Shown here piece after piece: positions 36,812 through 48,640 of a stretch of DNA of 64,000 nucleotides. Source of the DNA: Pyrus communis (taxonomy: Eukaryota > Streptophyta > Magnoliopsida > Rosales > Rosaceae); the NCBI RefSeq assembly GCF_963583255.1, contig NC_084819.1, forward strand, positions 4,858,501-4,922,500, read 5' to 3'. The notes beneath the pieces were generated by a model, which saw nothing but the letters and a program-made list of their open reading frames with translations, was not told the origin of the DNA and did no database searches. Made by a program: the position numbers and the translations under genes. How positions within the stretch are numbered: position 1 is the first letter of the stretch; each line of letters opens with the position of its first letter.

Positions 36812-36988
36812 TTACCCCCTCGCTTCTGAGGTCTTCGACCTAGAACTCGATAGTCGAGTTTCGACCTTGAAGAAATGAAATCAAACCCTTAAGGTATCTT
36901 CAAAATAATGAAATGTCTCGAATATCCCATCCACTAGGCATATTTATGAAGCACAAATGCACGATCTTAATTTTGTCACACACCTTGC

Positions 36989-37308
36989 CACGTGGCATCT
37001 CCTTGGCATGTTTGCCCTCACTTGACACTGAAACGCCTTCTCAAAACTGAACTCCCTACTGCACACCATCATTATAAACTTGATCCACGAATTTTCGATC
37101 TTTTTGAGACGTGTAGACACTCAAACGTCTTTTCACCATTAAGCTCACCGTCACACGCCATTGTGCAGTCTCGATCTGCGAGTTACTCGGTCCCTTCATC
37201 TGGATTTTTTTTTTAAATATTCATCATGATTACTAATCCCCCGATCAATTTTATCTCTTATTTTAAACATTAAACCATTGGATCTTCCCCCAAAACGCCT
37301 ATAAATAC
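36989..37308 (+). promoter_or_regulatory. Putative promoter of the antisense mobile-domain gene
   Basis: A CCACGTGG palindrome with a CACGTG core (36989-36994) lies upstream of a TATA box CTATAAATAC (37299-37308). The TATA box sits about 50 bp before the first in-frame ATG (37358) and about 110 bp before the ATG at 37421. It is in plus orientation, opposite to the LTR promoters, so the gene may have its own promoter. Confidence 0.55.
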
Positions 37309-37357
37309 TCACCTCTCTTCATTCAACCTTTTACGCTTTCAGAACCCTTAAATCCCT

Positions 37358-40300
37358 TTGCCATTTTCTCTCAAATCTCTTCACCATTTTCTCTCGAAAA
37401 CCAGAAAACCTTCATCTCCAATGGCTGCTAATACTTTCATCAACAAGTTGATCGAGGAGTGCAACAAATGTCAAAATATCATCGTCCGAAACATGAACAA
37501 AACCATCTGGTTCAAAGATGAGCCAAACGTCTCCCACCAGACCCTAGGCCCATTGTTCGAGGACAATGTTCCAGAAGCAATCATCGAAATGCTTAAGAAG
37601 CACTGCCTAAAACCCTTATTCCAAGGGTACGGCTGGTCGAAATAGGAATTGGCCAGACCCTAGAACGTTTGGCCCTTAACCACCACAGCCTGGGTTGTTT
37701 GGGTTACCCGGATGAAGCTATATTTTGGCGGCGAGCGGAAGGCTCTTTACATCTTTGATGCCATCAAACTCTCGACCATCGAGATGAACTTGGATTGAGA
37801 GCTCGTGATGGCCACGTTAAGCTTTTGGTGCTCGGCCAGCAACACAATGGTTCTCCTCCTCGGCCACCTTGGCCCAACGGTTCTAGACATGACTGTTATA
37901 CTTGGCACCTCTTCAACCGGCCTCTCGGTCGACACTTCTCTCGCCGGGTACAAATTTGACTCGGACCTAAAAACACTCTTTGAGGAACGCGTCGTCGAAG
38001 TTCTGACGAAGGGAGATCAAAGGCCGTCAAAAGAAGAAGTAAAGAAATTGTACAAAAACTTTTTCAATTACAACACCTTGATCACCCACTTTGTTGGCTC
38101 AGAAAGGGAAAACCTCAAGAAAGGAGAACATGAGGCTTTCTTATTCTATTGGTGCAACAAATATCTTTTTTGTGCCAAGTCGAATAACTGCTTGGCCGAG
38201 AACATGTCGGTTGTTGATGCCCTGGCTAGCTATCACATCTTGGCTCTCAACCCAGCTGTCCTTACCAACCTTACCTGATGTTTGGCTGAAGTAACCTTAG
38301 GGAAAATCAACCCTCATCAAAACAACCCACTCTTGGTCTTCCAGCTCTGGTTGCAAGTCTACTTCTCGACCTTGGGGCTTGAAATCCCAAGCTTTAGTTC
38401 CTCCATAGCTATAGGTCTAGGGTTAGCTTTGCGTCCCATCCCTACTCACTCAGTCGAAGAAATATTCAAATATTTCTTCAGCCTAGAAGATTTGTCCGAC
38501 GACGAATTCCAAATCTGCTATCGCCGGACATACCCTTCTTCCATTATTCTTCCACAGTCGGCATGGGAAACGACCGATGATGCCGATCTTCAGGAGTCCT
38601 GGGGGTCATTCATCATGACTCGCGACCTTCCTCATGGCTGGGAAGCTTGGCAAGATAGTTGGGAGGTCTACCACCCCAATTTCTTGGCTTACCAACTAGG
38701 CTGTCTCCAAGGGTGCCCATTCCCATTCCTTTCATCTTCCTCCCTCTTAAGCAGAGAACGCTTTTTTGGTTCCTCAGAAAAGGAATGCAAAACAGCCAAG
38801 AAGGAGTTCGCCAATCGGCATACCAAATTCCGCCTTCGGCTAAGAAACCTAAAATCCCGATGTGCCGACATTTTCGCCGAGTGGTGGGAAGCTTACACCA
38901 AGGATTTCTTTCACACGCCGGCCGAATAGATCTTGAAAAAACTGTTTGATGGTTACCCAATGAAGGTCCATGCTCCAAAATCCAAAGAAACGGCCCAAGG
39001 TATATACCTTCTACTTTCTTTGTTTATTTATTTTCCTTCGAGCTTTAACTTAACCTGGGTTCAATGTTTCCAGGTAGCCGTACCGTTAAAGGGGCCGAGG
39101 TGGTGGTGATGGCCGCAGCTAAGAAGAAACTTGCCCTTCCTCCAAAAAGGGTGGTAGCTGTTGTGCCTACTCCGCCTAGTAAACATCCCTGCCCGGAAAC
39201 CAAAACGGCAGGAGACGCTTCCCGGCCCAAAAAACGCGTCAAGAAATTGACTAAGAATGGGGAATGGGAGATTCATGTTATTTCTAGGAAAACTACAAGG
39301 GCAATTGCTCTTAGCGTTTCTCTCCCTCCTCTTATCGTTGAGGCTTCGGTTGCGATACAGTTAGACCTAACAATTGAGTCGGCCGTCAATCCAGTTGTCG
39401 AGCGGCTTGTGACTTCAGCATCGGTAGCTACTCACGTCGAAGCCGGCCCGATGGCTGCCATCCTGGAGGAAACGACTCCTTTGACCGAGAAAAACTCCCT
39501 CCCTGACCCAAAGAAAATTATGGCGGTCATCCTCGAAAAAGAGGTATAAAATTTATAATGTTCTTCTATTTGAAACTCCTTATCTAATGATTGACCTTTT
39601 TTTTTTTTTTTTTTTTATCTAAGATGATGAAAGTGAAAGTCCCCAGCTGGTGAAGAGGCCTCGGTCGGTCGAGAAAACCGCTCTTAATTTCCAACTGGTG
39701 GTCGAAGCAGCTAGTCGAGTTGAGTTTCCCTCGGTCGAAGCCGGTCACGATCCTGCAAGGGTACCATTGGTTAAACCGGAAGCAGCAGCAGAGATTCCAG
39801 TTCTTCTTCAGGATCAAAATCTCGACATTTCTCCTCAAGAAGTTACTTCGGCTTTTGTAAGGCTTGATCACCTTCTCTCATTAATTTTACTATAACAGGT
39901 CTAAACCGAGAAAAATATTAAATGTCAGGTGCCCGATTGTTCATTTCATCGAAAATTCTACGCGCCGAAGGGTTTTATCTTTATTTCTTGGCCGTTTCAG
40001 TCGCCATCAAATGTGGATAGCCTCCATCGACTGTGAATTAAGAGGCTCCCTTAAACACTGGGCTCGGCCACTAAGTTCTTTAGGTTCGAGCAATGAACCG
40101 GCAGACACTGCCGAAGTGTCATCTCGGCAGGTCTTACAGTAAACTTTCCTTTTTTTTCCATTCATCTAGCTTGATTTTCCTAAACATACATATATCCTTA
40201 ATGCAGCCTTTATGGGAAGTTGAACTTGATGCTCTCCTTGCCAGCTCTTCAGGGACAGCTGGTCTTTCCGTCGCTACTCTAGGTTCGACCGAGATCAATG

Positions 40301-40793
40301 CCATTGCCAAGCTACAAGAGCTTTTATCCTTCTCGGCCTCTCAAATCCTTGAACGCAAAGCCCTCGATTTCATAGGAGAATGTTTAAACGACCTAGCAGC
40401 TAATGGCTGTCTGAGTAATGAAGCTATCACCCGAGTGTCTTTTATCCTAAAACGAACCCGAGAATATTTTGGTATCTTCAAGAGAGCTCTTCGGGCCGAA
40501 GACAATTTAAAGGCTACAACGGTCATTCAAGAAACTCTTCATCCAAAGGTCGAGGTACTAAAGGTGAAGAAAGAACAACTGGCCAACCTTGATCGTCAAA
40601 TCGTCGAACTCTAAAATCAAAGGTTAGCAGTTACCTCAGAGCTTGCAAAGGATTTTGAGTCAAACAAATCTTGCTTGACCGAATACTCTGCTAGCGTGAA
40701 GCAGATCGAGCAGTTGAAAATGGGCGAAGGGTGGTAGTTGGAGTTTAAGGCTGCCCTTGAAGCCTTTCTTCATCATCGTAGAGCTATTTAATT
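37358..40793 (+). pseudogene. Antisense plant-mobile-domain (PMD) gene of the Gypsy element, multi-exon, with nonsense mutations
   Basis: Exon 1 (37358 or 37421 to about 39000) is one continuous frame broken only by stops at 37643, 37661, 37796, 38276 and 38927. It has no frameshift. It shows a plant mobile domain: LSFWCSASNTMVLLLGHLGP, then TVLDMTVILGTSSTG, KLYKNFFNYNTLITHFVG, and RTYPSSIILPQSAWET. Probable introns begin at 39001 (GTATAT), 39544 (GTATAA) and 39857 (GTAAGG). Exons at 39074-39543 and 39623-39856 encode a Lys/Pro-rich then acidic region. The exon from about 40207 is helical (LKVKKEQLANLDRQIVEL, coiled-coil-like). The domain derives from transposons; here the gene is opposite in strand to the element's integrase. 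Confidence 0.72.
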
Positions 40794-41760
40794 GTAAACT
40801 GGTCGGCCAGCTCTATTTGTACACCCTTTTCGCGAACTTAATGAAATGAACTTTTATTCTTGCATTTCCCAAGTGATTGGGTAATATTTCTTTAAAAATT
40901 TCTTATTGATTGGCAGTTTATGAATTAGACTGGTTTGATCTTTAAGGTGTTATGCCCCCTTGCTGAGAACTTTATAGACAACGAACGGTCCTTCCCAATT
41001 CGACGACCATTTGCCGAATCTAGGATCTTTGATTCCTATGGGTAACAAGGTCTGCCAAACTAACTTTCCTTAGCCGAACGTTTTTTGTCTGACTCGTTGG
41101 TTATAGGCTCGCTCAGCAGTCTTTTTTTGTGCCACCAACAAATTATAAGCATCAACCCGAGCTTCCTCCAGGAATTCTAACTCTTGTCTCATGGATTGAT
41201 TGTATTCGGCGCTGAACATACTACATTTTTCAATTACTCGCAACGAATTTATACTTAACTCGACTGGTAACATCGCGTCATGTCTATAAGTTAGTGCACA
41301 CGGGGTTGTCCCTGTTGCCAACCGGAGCGAAGTCCGATATGCCCATAAAACCTCGTTTAACTTTAAATGCCATATACCAGGCTTCTCTTTTATCGTTTTT
41401 TGAAGAATGCTGATCAACACTTTATTACTTACTTTCGCCTGTCCATTTGCTTGTGGGTAATACAACATGGACTGTTCGAGCCATATTTTTAAACTTGCCG
41501 TGTACCCTTTGAACTTGTCAGTCGTAAAGATTGTACCATTGTCCGTTATGATTGTTTTTGGTACGCCGAATTTGGTTACGATATTTTTTTTCACAAAATT
41601 ACAAACCTCTTTAGATGTTAACTCAACGTATGTCTTTGCTTCAACCCATTTGGTGAAGTAGTCTGTTGCAACAAGTATCCATGCATGCTTAGCTGATCCG
41701 GAAGACGGCGTAATTTTGTCGATTATGTCTATTGACCATCCTTTAAACGACCATGGTTTA
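40794..41760 (-). pseudogene. Gypsy integrase core, catalytic Glu lost
   Basis: On the minus strand a frame from about 41760 reads GWSIDIIDKITPSSG, then WILVATDYFTKWVEA with the first catalytic Asp. Next come KFGVPKTIITDNGT with the second, and YYPQANGQAKVSNKV, where the third acid (normally Glu in a GQAE motif) is Lys. The catalytic triad is therefore broken. WAYRTSLRLATGTTPCAL and a C-terminal region follow to a stop at 41070, with further matches (PIGIKDPRFGKWSSNWEG) down to about 40920. Integrase would insert the element's cDNA into the genome. Reverse transcriptase and RNase H, which should precede it, are missing. Confidence 0.88.
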
Positions 41761-42305
41761 GTGACCGACTGAAGTAATTCGACCAGGACTCGTTGTATAG
41801 GCTCATGAATTTGACATTATACACATTGTTGTGCGTACTTGATACAATCCTTCAATATACTCAGCCAGAAATATTGTGTCGTCGAAACAGCCAACACATC
41901 TTACACCCAGATTGATGAGCCCTGTAAATTCCTTCATGTACTTCTTCAATTGCTTGAGTAGCCTCTTACGGGCCAAGGCATAATAACAATAAATCATCAT
42001 CACCCATCCGGTACAACTCAGTCTGGTACAACACATAATTTGAGGCATGGGCCCTTGTTTTGCGATCGTGTTTGTCATTAGGGTTATCGAGATAGCGTAT
42101 GATTGACCTTCTCTAATCGTCTGGTAATGTCTCGATAGCACACACGTTTACAGGATCTCCTCTTTCTAACAACGAAGGTAAGGACATTACTCGTGTACGG
42201 ATCACGTGATCGTGTTGGAGAACTTGTTGATTGACTAAGGCTGGGTGTGATCGTCATACTATAGGTATCCCTCGGCCTAGCTCCCCCCAGGAGTTGTGCG
42301 CCGGA
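41761..42305 (-). pseudogene. Integrase zinc-binding region remnant
   Basis: The minus-strand ORF 42141-41803 and its neighbours show a broken upstream part of the integrase: CAMGPMPQIM-like and ALARKRLLKQLKKYMKEFTG segments with degraded HHCC spacing, in mixed frames. The gag, protease, reverse-transcriptase and RNase-H genes expected between here and the leader are absent, so a large deletion has joined the leader to integrase. Confidence 0.5.
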
Positions 42306-42525
42306 GTAATTAATAAGTTAACTACATCATTCGGTTATGTGCGGGGTGTGCCAACTCGTCGGTTGAGTTCGGTCGGGGAGTAAAATATGTTGATGTGGTG
42401 TTGGGCGCATTGCTGACTTCTTGAAGACAAGGCTGCTAGTTTTACGAAGTTCGTGTCTCGGCCTTCGGGTTCTAGAGCCTGAAGACAAGGCTACTAGTCT
42501 TGCGAAGTTCACGGATCGTTGGCGC
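42306..42525 (-). mobile_element. Leader/gag start of the inner Gypsy element
   Basis: Matches 35673-35897. It includes a likely primer-binding area just inside the LTR (GCGCCAACGATCCGTG on the minus strand, 42510-42525) and the first codons of a gag-like frame, MNFARLVALSSGSRTRRP. A 60-bp duplicated stretch (GAAGACAAGGCT(G/A)CTAGT) occurs at about 42423 and 42481. Confidence 0.55.
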
Positions 42526-43427
42526 TGAGTTCGATCACGATGATTATATTCGTAACAGTATAAGCACGCCGAACTGGCACCAAACTATACGGACATAAAT
42601 ACTTGAAAGATATGTACGTCTTGATGGTAAATTTGGTTCGGCTGTTAGAATGCCAAACTCTAAAACTTACTTGCGAATATCCAATCATAAACAACTTGAC
42701 ATTCAATGTGCCAAGCCTAGTAACTTGTAACACCTCACTTCGTCGAGAAGGCTAATAAGATGACCTCTACCAACAAAGACTCGAAAATCTTTGTCGGCCG
42801 AGACTTGGATAGATAACCTGTAAACCTCGACGCAGTACTGTTTATCCAAACTGAAGGTGCTTCGCGGTCGGCTAATTCTACGACAACAATGTTGTTTATC
42901 CAAACTGAAGATGCCACCGATTGCCTTTACAGTGCTGTTTATCCAAAATGAAGATGTGTTGGCGGAAAAAGAAAATAAAAATCTCAAGGTTGTTAAAAGG
43001 TTTCGCGTAGAACAAGAGTTTGCGCAGGGAGGTTTATGTGTTGAATTGGAAGGGGCTTGAATAGTGTGCTCCCTCTTCTATTTATAGTAGTGAACCTGCT
43101 ACTAGCCGAGTTAGAACCACACCCGGACTTAAACTTCATATCTTGATCTAACTAGGACTTGGCTAGTCCTAATTCAATTGGGACTTTGAACCCACCTTCA
43201 TAATGAACCATATTCATTATTTGACTCCTAGTGCCTTCATCATTAACACTCATGGTAATATAAAGATTCAACCTTTGTATTTATCCAAATCACTCCCTTC
43301 TGCAATAGGACTTGACCGACCTAATTGGCGACTTATGACAACCTGGCCGGCCTATAGTATTTCTGGAAGAGCAGTGAACCGAACACAAACCTAAGCTCGG
43401 CCCAAAATATTATTTTGGGCCCAAACA
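42526..43427 (-). mobile_element. Gypsy LTR, right copy of the inner pair (902 bp)
   Basis: On the minus strand it starts TGTTTGGGCCC (43427) and ends CGAACTCA (42526), that is TG...CA. It is closely similar to 35898-36811. The minus-strand TATA is at about 43078-43087. Being next to the leader, it is the 5' LTR of the inner element. The 5 bases to its right are ATATC; no matching duplication was found on the far left, because that side continues into another internal segment. Confidence 0.82.
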
Positions 43428-43801
43428 ATATCATAATTAAATTTGTGGTTGTGTGGTTTTGGTGTAGTGAGATATGAGGAGTGATCAAGGAGCTACATAA
43501 ACTGTAGCGAGTTGCATGAAGTAGTGAGATACATGAATGAGCTATATGAAGGAGTGATGAAGGAGCTATATACACTGTATGTACAAAAAGGAAGATGCTT
43601 TTATCTGTACATCTTCGAAAGAATTCAAGTTTGCATTTTCGAAGTTTGAGGACTAGTGTTAATATGTTCAAACACATATCTTAGGTTTGTAATGAATGTA
43701 TTGGCTTTACCACATTGATCTTATATACATTTGTTTTTATTAATGAAATACAAAATAATCTTTAAACAATGCTCAGTGGAATTTTTACCAAAAAGCATAT
43801 A
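43428..43801. other. Short repeat-derived stretch between Gypsy LTR and solo LTR
   Basis: Contains repeated words GGAGTGAT and GGAGCTA(C/T)AT(A/G) near 43470-43570. No gene; source unknown. Confidence 0.4.
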
Positions 43802-43806
43802 TTTCT

Positions 43807-44927
43807 TGACACACCCCGACCAGAATCGAGGTATGCTAGCCGTCACCCGAAAGTGATGTAACCAAAAGTGTAAGTGATGTCAGAATGTGAATAAATTAAA
43901 ACCGCAACAAGAACTTAATTAAACTACTAAAATGAGTGTGCAGTAGTGGGTAGAACCCATAAACTACAAATGTTCAGAGCATAGATAACATAAGGGTAAA
44001 GCAGTCGAACTAGAGAAGTACTTATTACACAATTGGGATAAGTTCCTACGTTAAAAATGGAGATATGTCAAAATCGCCGGCTAATCCTCACACACCATAG
44101 AGTGATTCAGCTATCTAAGAGCTGGAGGGGCGAAAAATAAAAGGGTGAGTGGGCACAAAAATAAAGATTTGTAAAATCGATTTATTTTCTGAACATATTA
44201 ACCCCTTGCTGTAAAACAAGTATAGTTTCCGGAAAATCATACTACGTAAAAGTACGAAAAAAATGCAAGCCAACAGTAAATCCAGAAGTATGCCATAGCA
44301 TAATAACTCAACAACAATATAAATATAATCATGTGCTCAACAATCTATACTAGCATGCAAGTTGGAGTCGCCTAATGCGACCTATACAACTACACCTATT
44401 GCTCATCAATCTATGCTAGAACATGAGTTGGAGTCACCTAGGTGTAATAATATACACTCTAATGCTACAATCATGTGAAGACTAGCACTATTCACTATCA
44501 CATACAAGTCGGAATTGCCTATTGCAATCTGTACGATAGGACTAACACCTACTTGGATCCAAGGTGAACGTGCGATGCTGATGTGGACAACACGTGAAAG
44601 ACTAGCCTAGCCCTGGGCTAAGCACTAACACCTGGGTGTAGTAATGATGAGTAGACTATATGAATAAAAGCATGCCATAATGATTCAACAATTCCAAACA
44701 ACATAATAAACTTACATGAACTTACATGCGCATCCCAGAGGGTTATCTTAGCATTTCACAACAGTATAACACTGAGGAGCAAGTAAAACGTATATGAGTA
44801 TGCTATGACGACATATAAATCTCAACCACATAACAATATTTTTCGAATTAAATAAATCATGGCAGAATATGCATAAACCAATTTAAAAGCATTTGTGGAA
44901 ACTATACAATATACATATACATATATA

Positions 44928-44960
<33 letters not shown>

Positions 44961-46283
44961 GAAAACAAAATGCCCACTCACTGATATGTCGATGGATCGT
45001 AACCCTCTAACCTCGCTTGCCCTCATACATCATCGAGGTAAGACTCCCCTATATGTGAAACAACTTATAATAATTAATTTAAATAAAACATACACTAGAA
45101 GCTAGGAAAAGCTCCTCATAGCTTGCTCAAACGGAAGGTTTGAATATACGAAAATGTTCTACTTGAAGTCACGGACCTGCACATGCCACCCACTAGCCGG
45201 GCAAAGGTTGGACAAGTTGTCACGCGCAGCCCAACCCACGCCCATACGCGTGGCCACGCCCAGGCACGCACCTGGTAGAATCTGACAAAAGACAGGAATA
45301 TTCCGTCATAGTTGATGAAATATTCCGTTAAACAGTTAACTGAACCTGACACTGTTAGAATATTCCATCAAGTCTGACAGAATATTTGTCATCTTCTTCA
45401 GTGGGTCACCTCCATCCACCACCGCCGACCGTCGTTTGGTTTCGCTGGAATCTGGAGATTTTCGTTGGTTTCTGGAAAATGTTTAAAACCTTGTAACTTT
45501 GTCATTTCTCAACCATTTTGCATGAAATTTGTATGGATTTGAAGCTTGTGATAAGGAGAACAAAATCGTACCTGTTAAAGTTCAAAAGGTGGACAGAAGA
45601 GGATTGAAAAAGCCTCGAAAGTCTCAGCCTAGTTTTCAACTCTTCGAAACCATGTGTTTCGACGTTGTCTCCACTCCAAACTTAGCCTAAGGACTCTTGA
45701 GAGTTATGTTGATGCTTCCAAAACCTTCAAAACTTCGTAACTCGGTCGGGATCACATCGAAGCTAAGTCGTCCGAGTCAAAGCTTCCGAGTCAACGAGTC
45801 AAAACTCGTCCATTTGAGAATCGGTTGGTATGGTTGGGTTTATGGGCTCGAGAGGAGTATGATGGTGGTGTTTGCAGCCTCAATCTATGAATTTTGATGC
45901 GTGTTCTTAAAAGTTGCAGAGATGAAGAAGCTCGGGCAAGGAGAGAGAGAGAGGGAAGGTGAGTTTTGATTGGTTGCAATGTTGAGGGAAGCAAAATAAT
46001 TGGTGGTGAGGTGTAAGGCACGAATTTGGTTTTAATGAAGAAAAAGATAGGATTTGTACAGATGAAATCATAAGAAATCTACCGTACCTTATCAAAAACA
46101 GTGTTTTTGACACTGAATAATTTAACGCACACTCGTAACGACGAGTACAGCTTAATTACGATAGTGAGAAAAATAATTTAAAGCTACATAATTAAGTCCA
46201 CGTCACTTTGCCAACAAGGGCATAAATGTCAATTTACACACTCAATGAGAAATTACACATAAAATTAGGGACAGGTCGTCACA
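43807..46283 (-). mobile_element. Solo LTR, 2477 bp, second member of the 16342 family
   Basis: Read on the minus strand it begins TGTGACGACCTGTCCC and ends GGTCGGGGTGTGTCA, matching the termini of 16342-18535 in opposite orientation. A 5-bp target duplication TTTCT flanks it (43802-43806 and 46284-46288). Shared internal features include GTGGGCA and TCACCTAGGTG-type segments and the NGGAATATTCCGTCA repeats near 45300-45390. A GT/TA microsatellite lies at about 44928-44960. No internal domain is present. Confidence 0.82.
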
Positions 46284-46288
46284 TTTCT

Positions 46289-46810
46289 TGCCTCAATTTC
46301 CATTGGAAATGTCTATTATTTTATTTTTTCCAATGAAAATAATATTTGTGACACACTAGAGTAGTAGTTAATGGTTGAAAATTGTAATTGCGACAATTGT
46401 GCACTCTCACAAATAAAAATTATTTTGTTGGAAAAAAAATTTCCGACACAATTATTTGGTCAACGTCAGTGTAAAAAACATGTCGTCTTTTGGAAAGTAA
46501 TTTTGTCAACTATATAATTATTTACGATCACATTTCCATGTCAAAAATAAAATAAGTTCGTCATTTTGAAAATTCATTTCCGACGAAAAATTAACTACTA
46601 ACGACAAGTCTTGTGCATCGATAATAAAGTATTTTTGACGGCTAATTGGAAAAAAAGTATTTCCAATGGGACAATTTGCGATGCCCAGCGAGGGCTTTTC
46701 CCTGTTGGAAGTAAGTATTTGTGATGGCAAAATGTCTTTTTGGACGGCATTTGACCCTCGCTAATGACACTTTGTTTTGTAGTCTTGACTTCAATTTTGT
46801 AGCGGCTGCA
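46289..46810. other. Unassigned repeat-like stretch (possible CACTA-like subterminal DNA)
   Basis: Repeated TTCCGAC(A/G), GTCGTC and TTGCGATG-like words are reminiscent of DNA-transposon subterminal repeats, but no CACTA terminus or target duplication was found. No gene. Confidence 0.3.
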
Positions 46811-47173
46811 TAATACAATTAGTTCGTCAGATTCACTTGAATCTTAGCTGATGGATTCTTGATCAACATGTTATGCCACAACATTATGGTGAGCATGAGC
46901 ATTTTGATGAACAAGATTGATATCCAATAGGCATGTACGATATCTATGGATGAACTTGAAGAGGAGTGTTGATGTGAGTCTTTTATTGTAAATATTCTAA
47001 GAGTTCTATGTTTGGTAGGATTACGATCTGTAATTGATTGTAATATTTCGTAATTAGTTTCCTTATGGAATAAGGCATGTGTGCCTATATAATGTACACC
47101 CTATAGGATTAATAATATTCTTTCAAATATTCAGCGAAACCGTGTTATATTATCCCTTGATATTTTCGTATCA
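46811..47173 (+). mobile_element. Copia-type 3' LTR with adjoining internal end
   Basis: The LTR (46967-47173, 207 bp) starts TGTTGATGTGAGTC and ends TTTTCGTATCA. It is preceded by a purine tract (GAAGAGGAG, 46958-46966) typical of the Copia polypurine tract, and by a non-coding internal end (46811-46957). TATA-like CTATATAATG lies at about 47084-47093. It abuts a truncated Gypsy LTR to the right, as if inserted into it. No partner LTR was found. Confidence 0.6.
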
Positions 47174-47544
47174 GACCCCTCTCCTTTATCTCTATCAAAT
47201 TTCAGCCTCTTCGACTTGAACTAGGATTCTGAGTCTAGTCCCTCTTTGAGTTCAATTCATTCCTTATCTGATCAGCCACAAATTTTGATCTTAGAATGAT
47301 TCAAACCTCATCAAAACCCTATCTAATCCTTAACCATCCTAATTTCTCCAGGACTCAACCGAACCATCATCTAAATTTGATCATGTGGCAATCCTTATTC
47401 TACTAGGATTGGGTCGAACCTCTGCCATTTCACTTATGGGTTGGACATTCACTACTAGGCCGAGCCTTTCTTGGGCTGAGATTTTACAATTTTCTGGACT
47501 TCGGGCCTTTTCAGCCCAAATCTTAGATTTCAGACCCAAATAAC
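47174..47544 (-). mobile_element. Truncated Gypsy LTR (outer element, right side)
   Basis: The first 180 bp match 34655-34825. The rest has GGCCGAGCCTTTC and GCCCAAAT blocks like the end of the inner LTRs (GGGCCCAAACA). The minus-strand start is about 47544. It is truncated on its left by the Copia LTR. Confidence 0.5.
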
Positions 47545-48601
47545 ACCTCACAGATAACTTTAGCGTTGAGTACGTTTGTTAAAAAATAAAGGAAACAAAT
47601 TCCTTTCTTTGAAATGCACAATAAGTAAACTAAATGTGTTAACTTGCAAAAACTGAAACTACAAATATTAAAGTAGAACTTCGATGAAACTACTAGAACA
47701 AAATCATCGTTGATCTTATATAATTGTTTACATGAACAAAAGAGTAAAATTAAATCCCCTTGACAGGAAAGAAAAAGGAAGAAAAAGACTCCAAAGTCCT
47801 TATCCAAATTTCTAAAAGAAGAAAAAAGGTCCTTCTCCAGAGAGGCGTGTGAATAATTTGCCCATGGAATATGATGGCGCTTAGCTGTGACTTGTATATC
47901 TTCTTGTGCCATAGTGTGTATTGTGATGTGTGTGCATCTTATAATCCATTTAAAGGAAACTTCATTTCAATCCCTAAATAAGATTGCTCTTTCAATAATA
48001 CCGTATGTAAGATTAAAAACTAAAAATAGTCCTCCATGTCAGATTATAGTATTCCATGCCACATTTAATCATTGTTTTTTATAAATTTATTGCATTTTTA
48101 ATTTCCCTATTTACCCTTATTACTCTCTTAAAACCAATTAGAAAAACAAATATATAATTAATTTTTCAAGAATGCTTAATTAACTAGATCCATAATTAAC
48201 ATGTTCGTTATAACAATAACATTACCATAAACCTCCATGTGTTATTCCAATCAAGAAACCCAGAAAACTCAAAAACCATGATCAAACAAAAAAAGCCAGA
48301 AAACTTGGAAACCAAAAATCTCGTTGTATTTGGAAGAAAGAAGAAAAAGGGGCTTTTAGATGCCAAATTGACTGTGAATCCAGAGATAAATGAAAAAAAA
48401 AAATACAAATAGAGAGAAATCACAGCCTAATTGACCGTACCAAATTAATCGGACATACACTACTGTACCGAATGGATTTGACCTAATTGACAGTACCTAA
48501 ATGTTAATTCTTATAACGTATCACTGATTTTTTTTTTAATTGTGTTTCTAGTGTCAGAAAGTTAAAATGGAGAAACCCCATCTATTTATTTCTCTCAATT
48601 A

Positions 48602-48640
<39 letters not shown>

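Noticed and set aside
37805..38929. Host gene for a mobile-domain protein (MAIN/MAIL-like)
   Set aside because: It lies between two LTRs of one element next to integrase and has several stops, so it is part of the transposon.
46289..46810. Second CACTA element
   Set aside because: Only subterminal-like words were seen; no CACTA end or target duplication could be placed.
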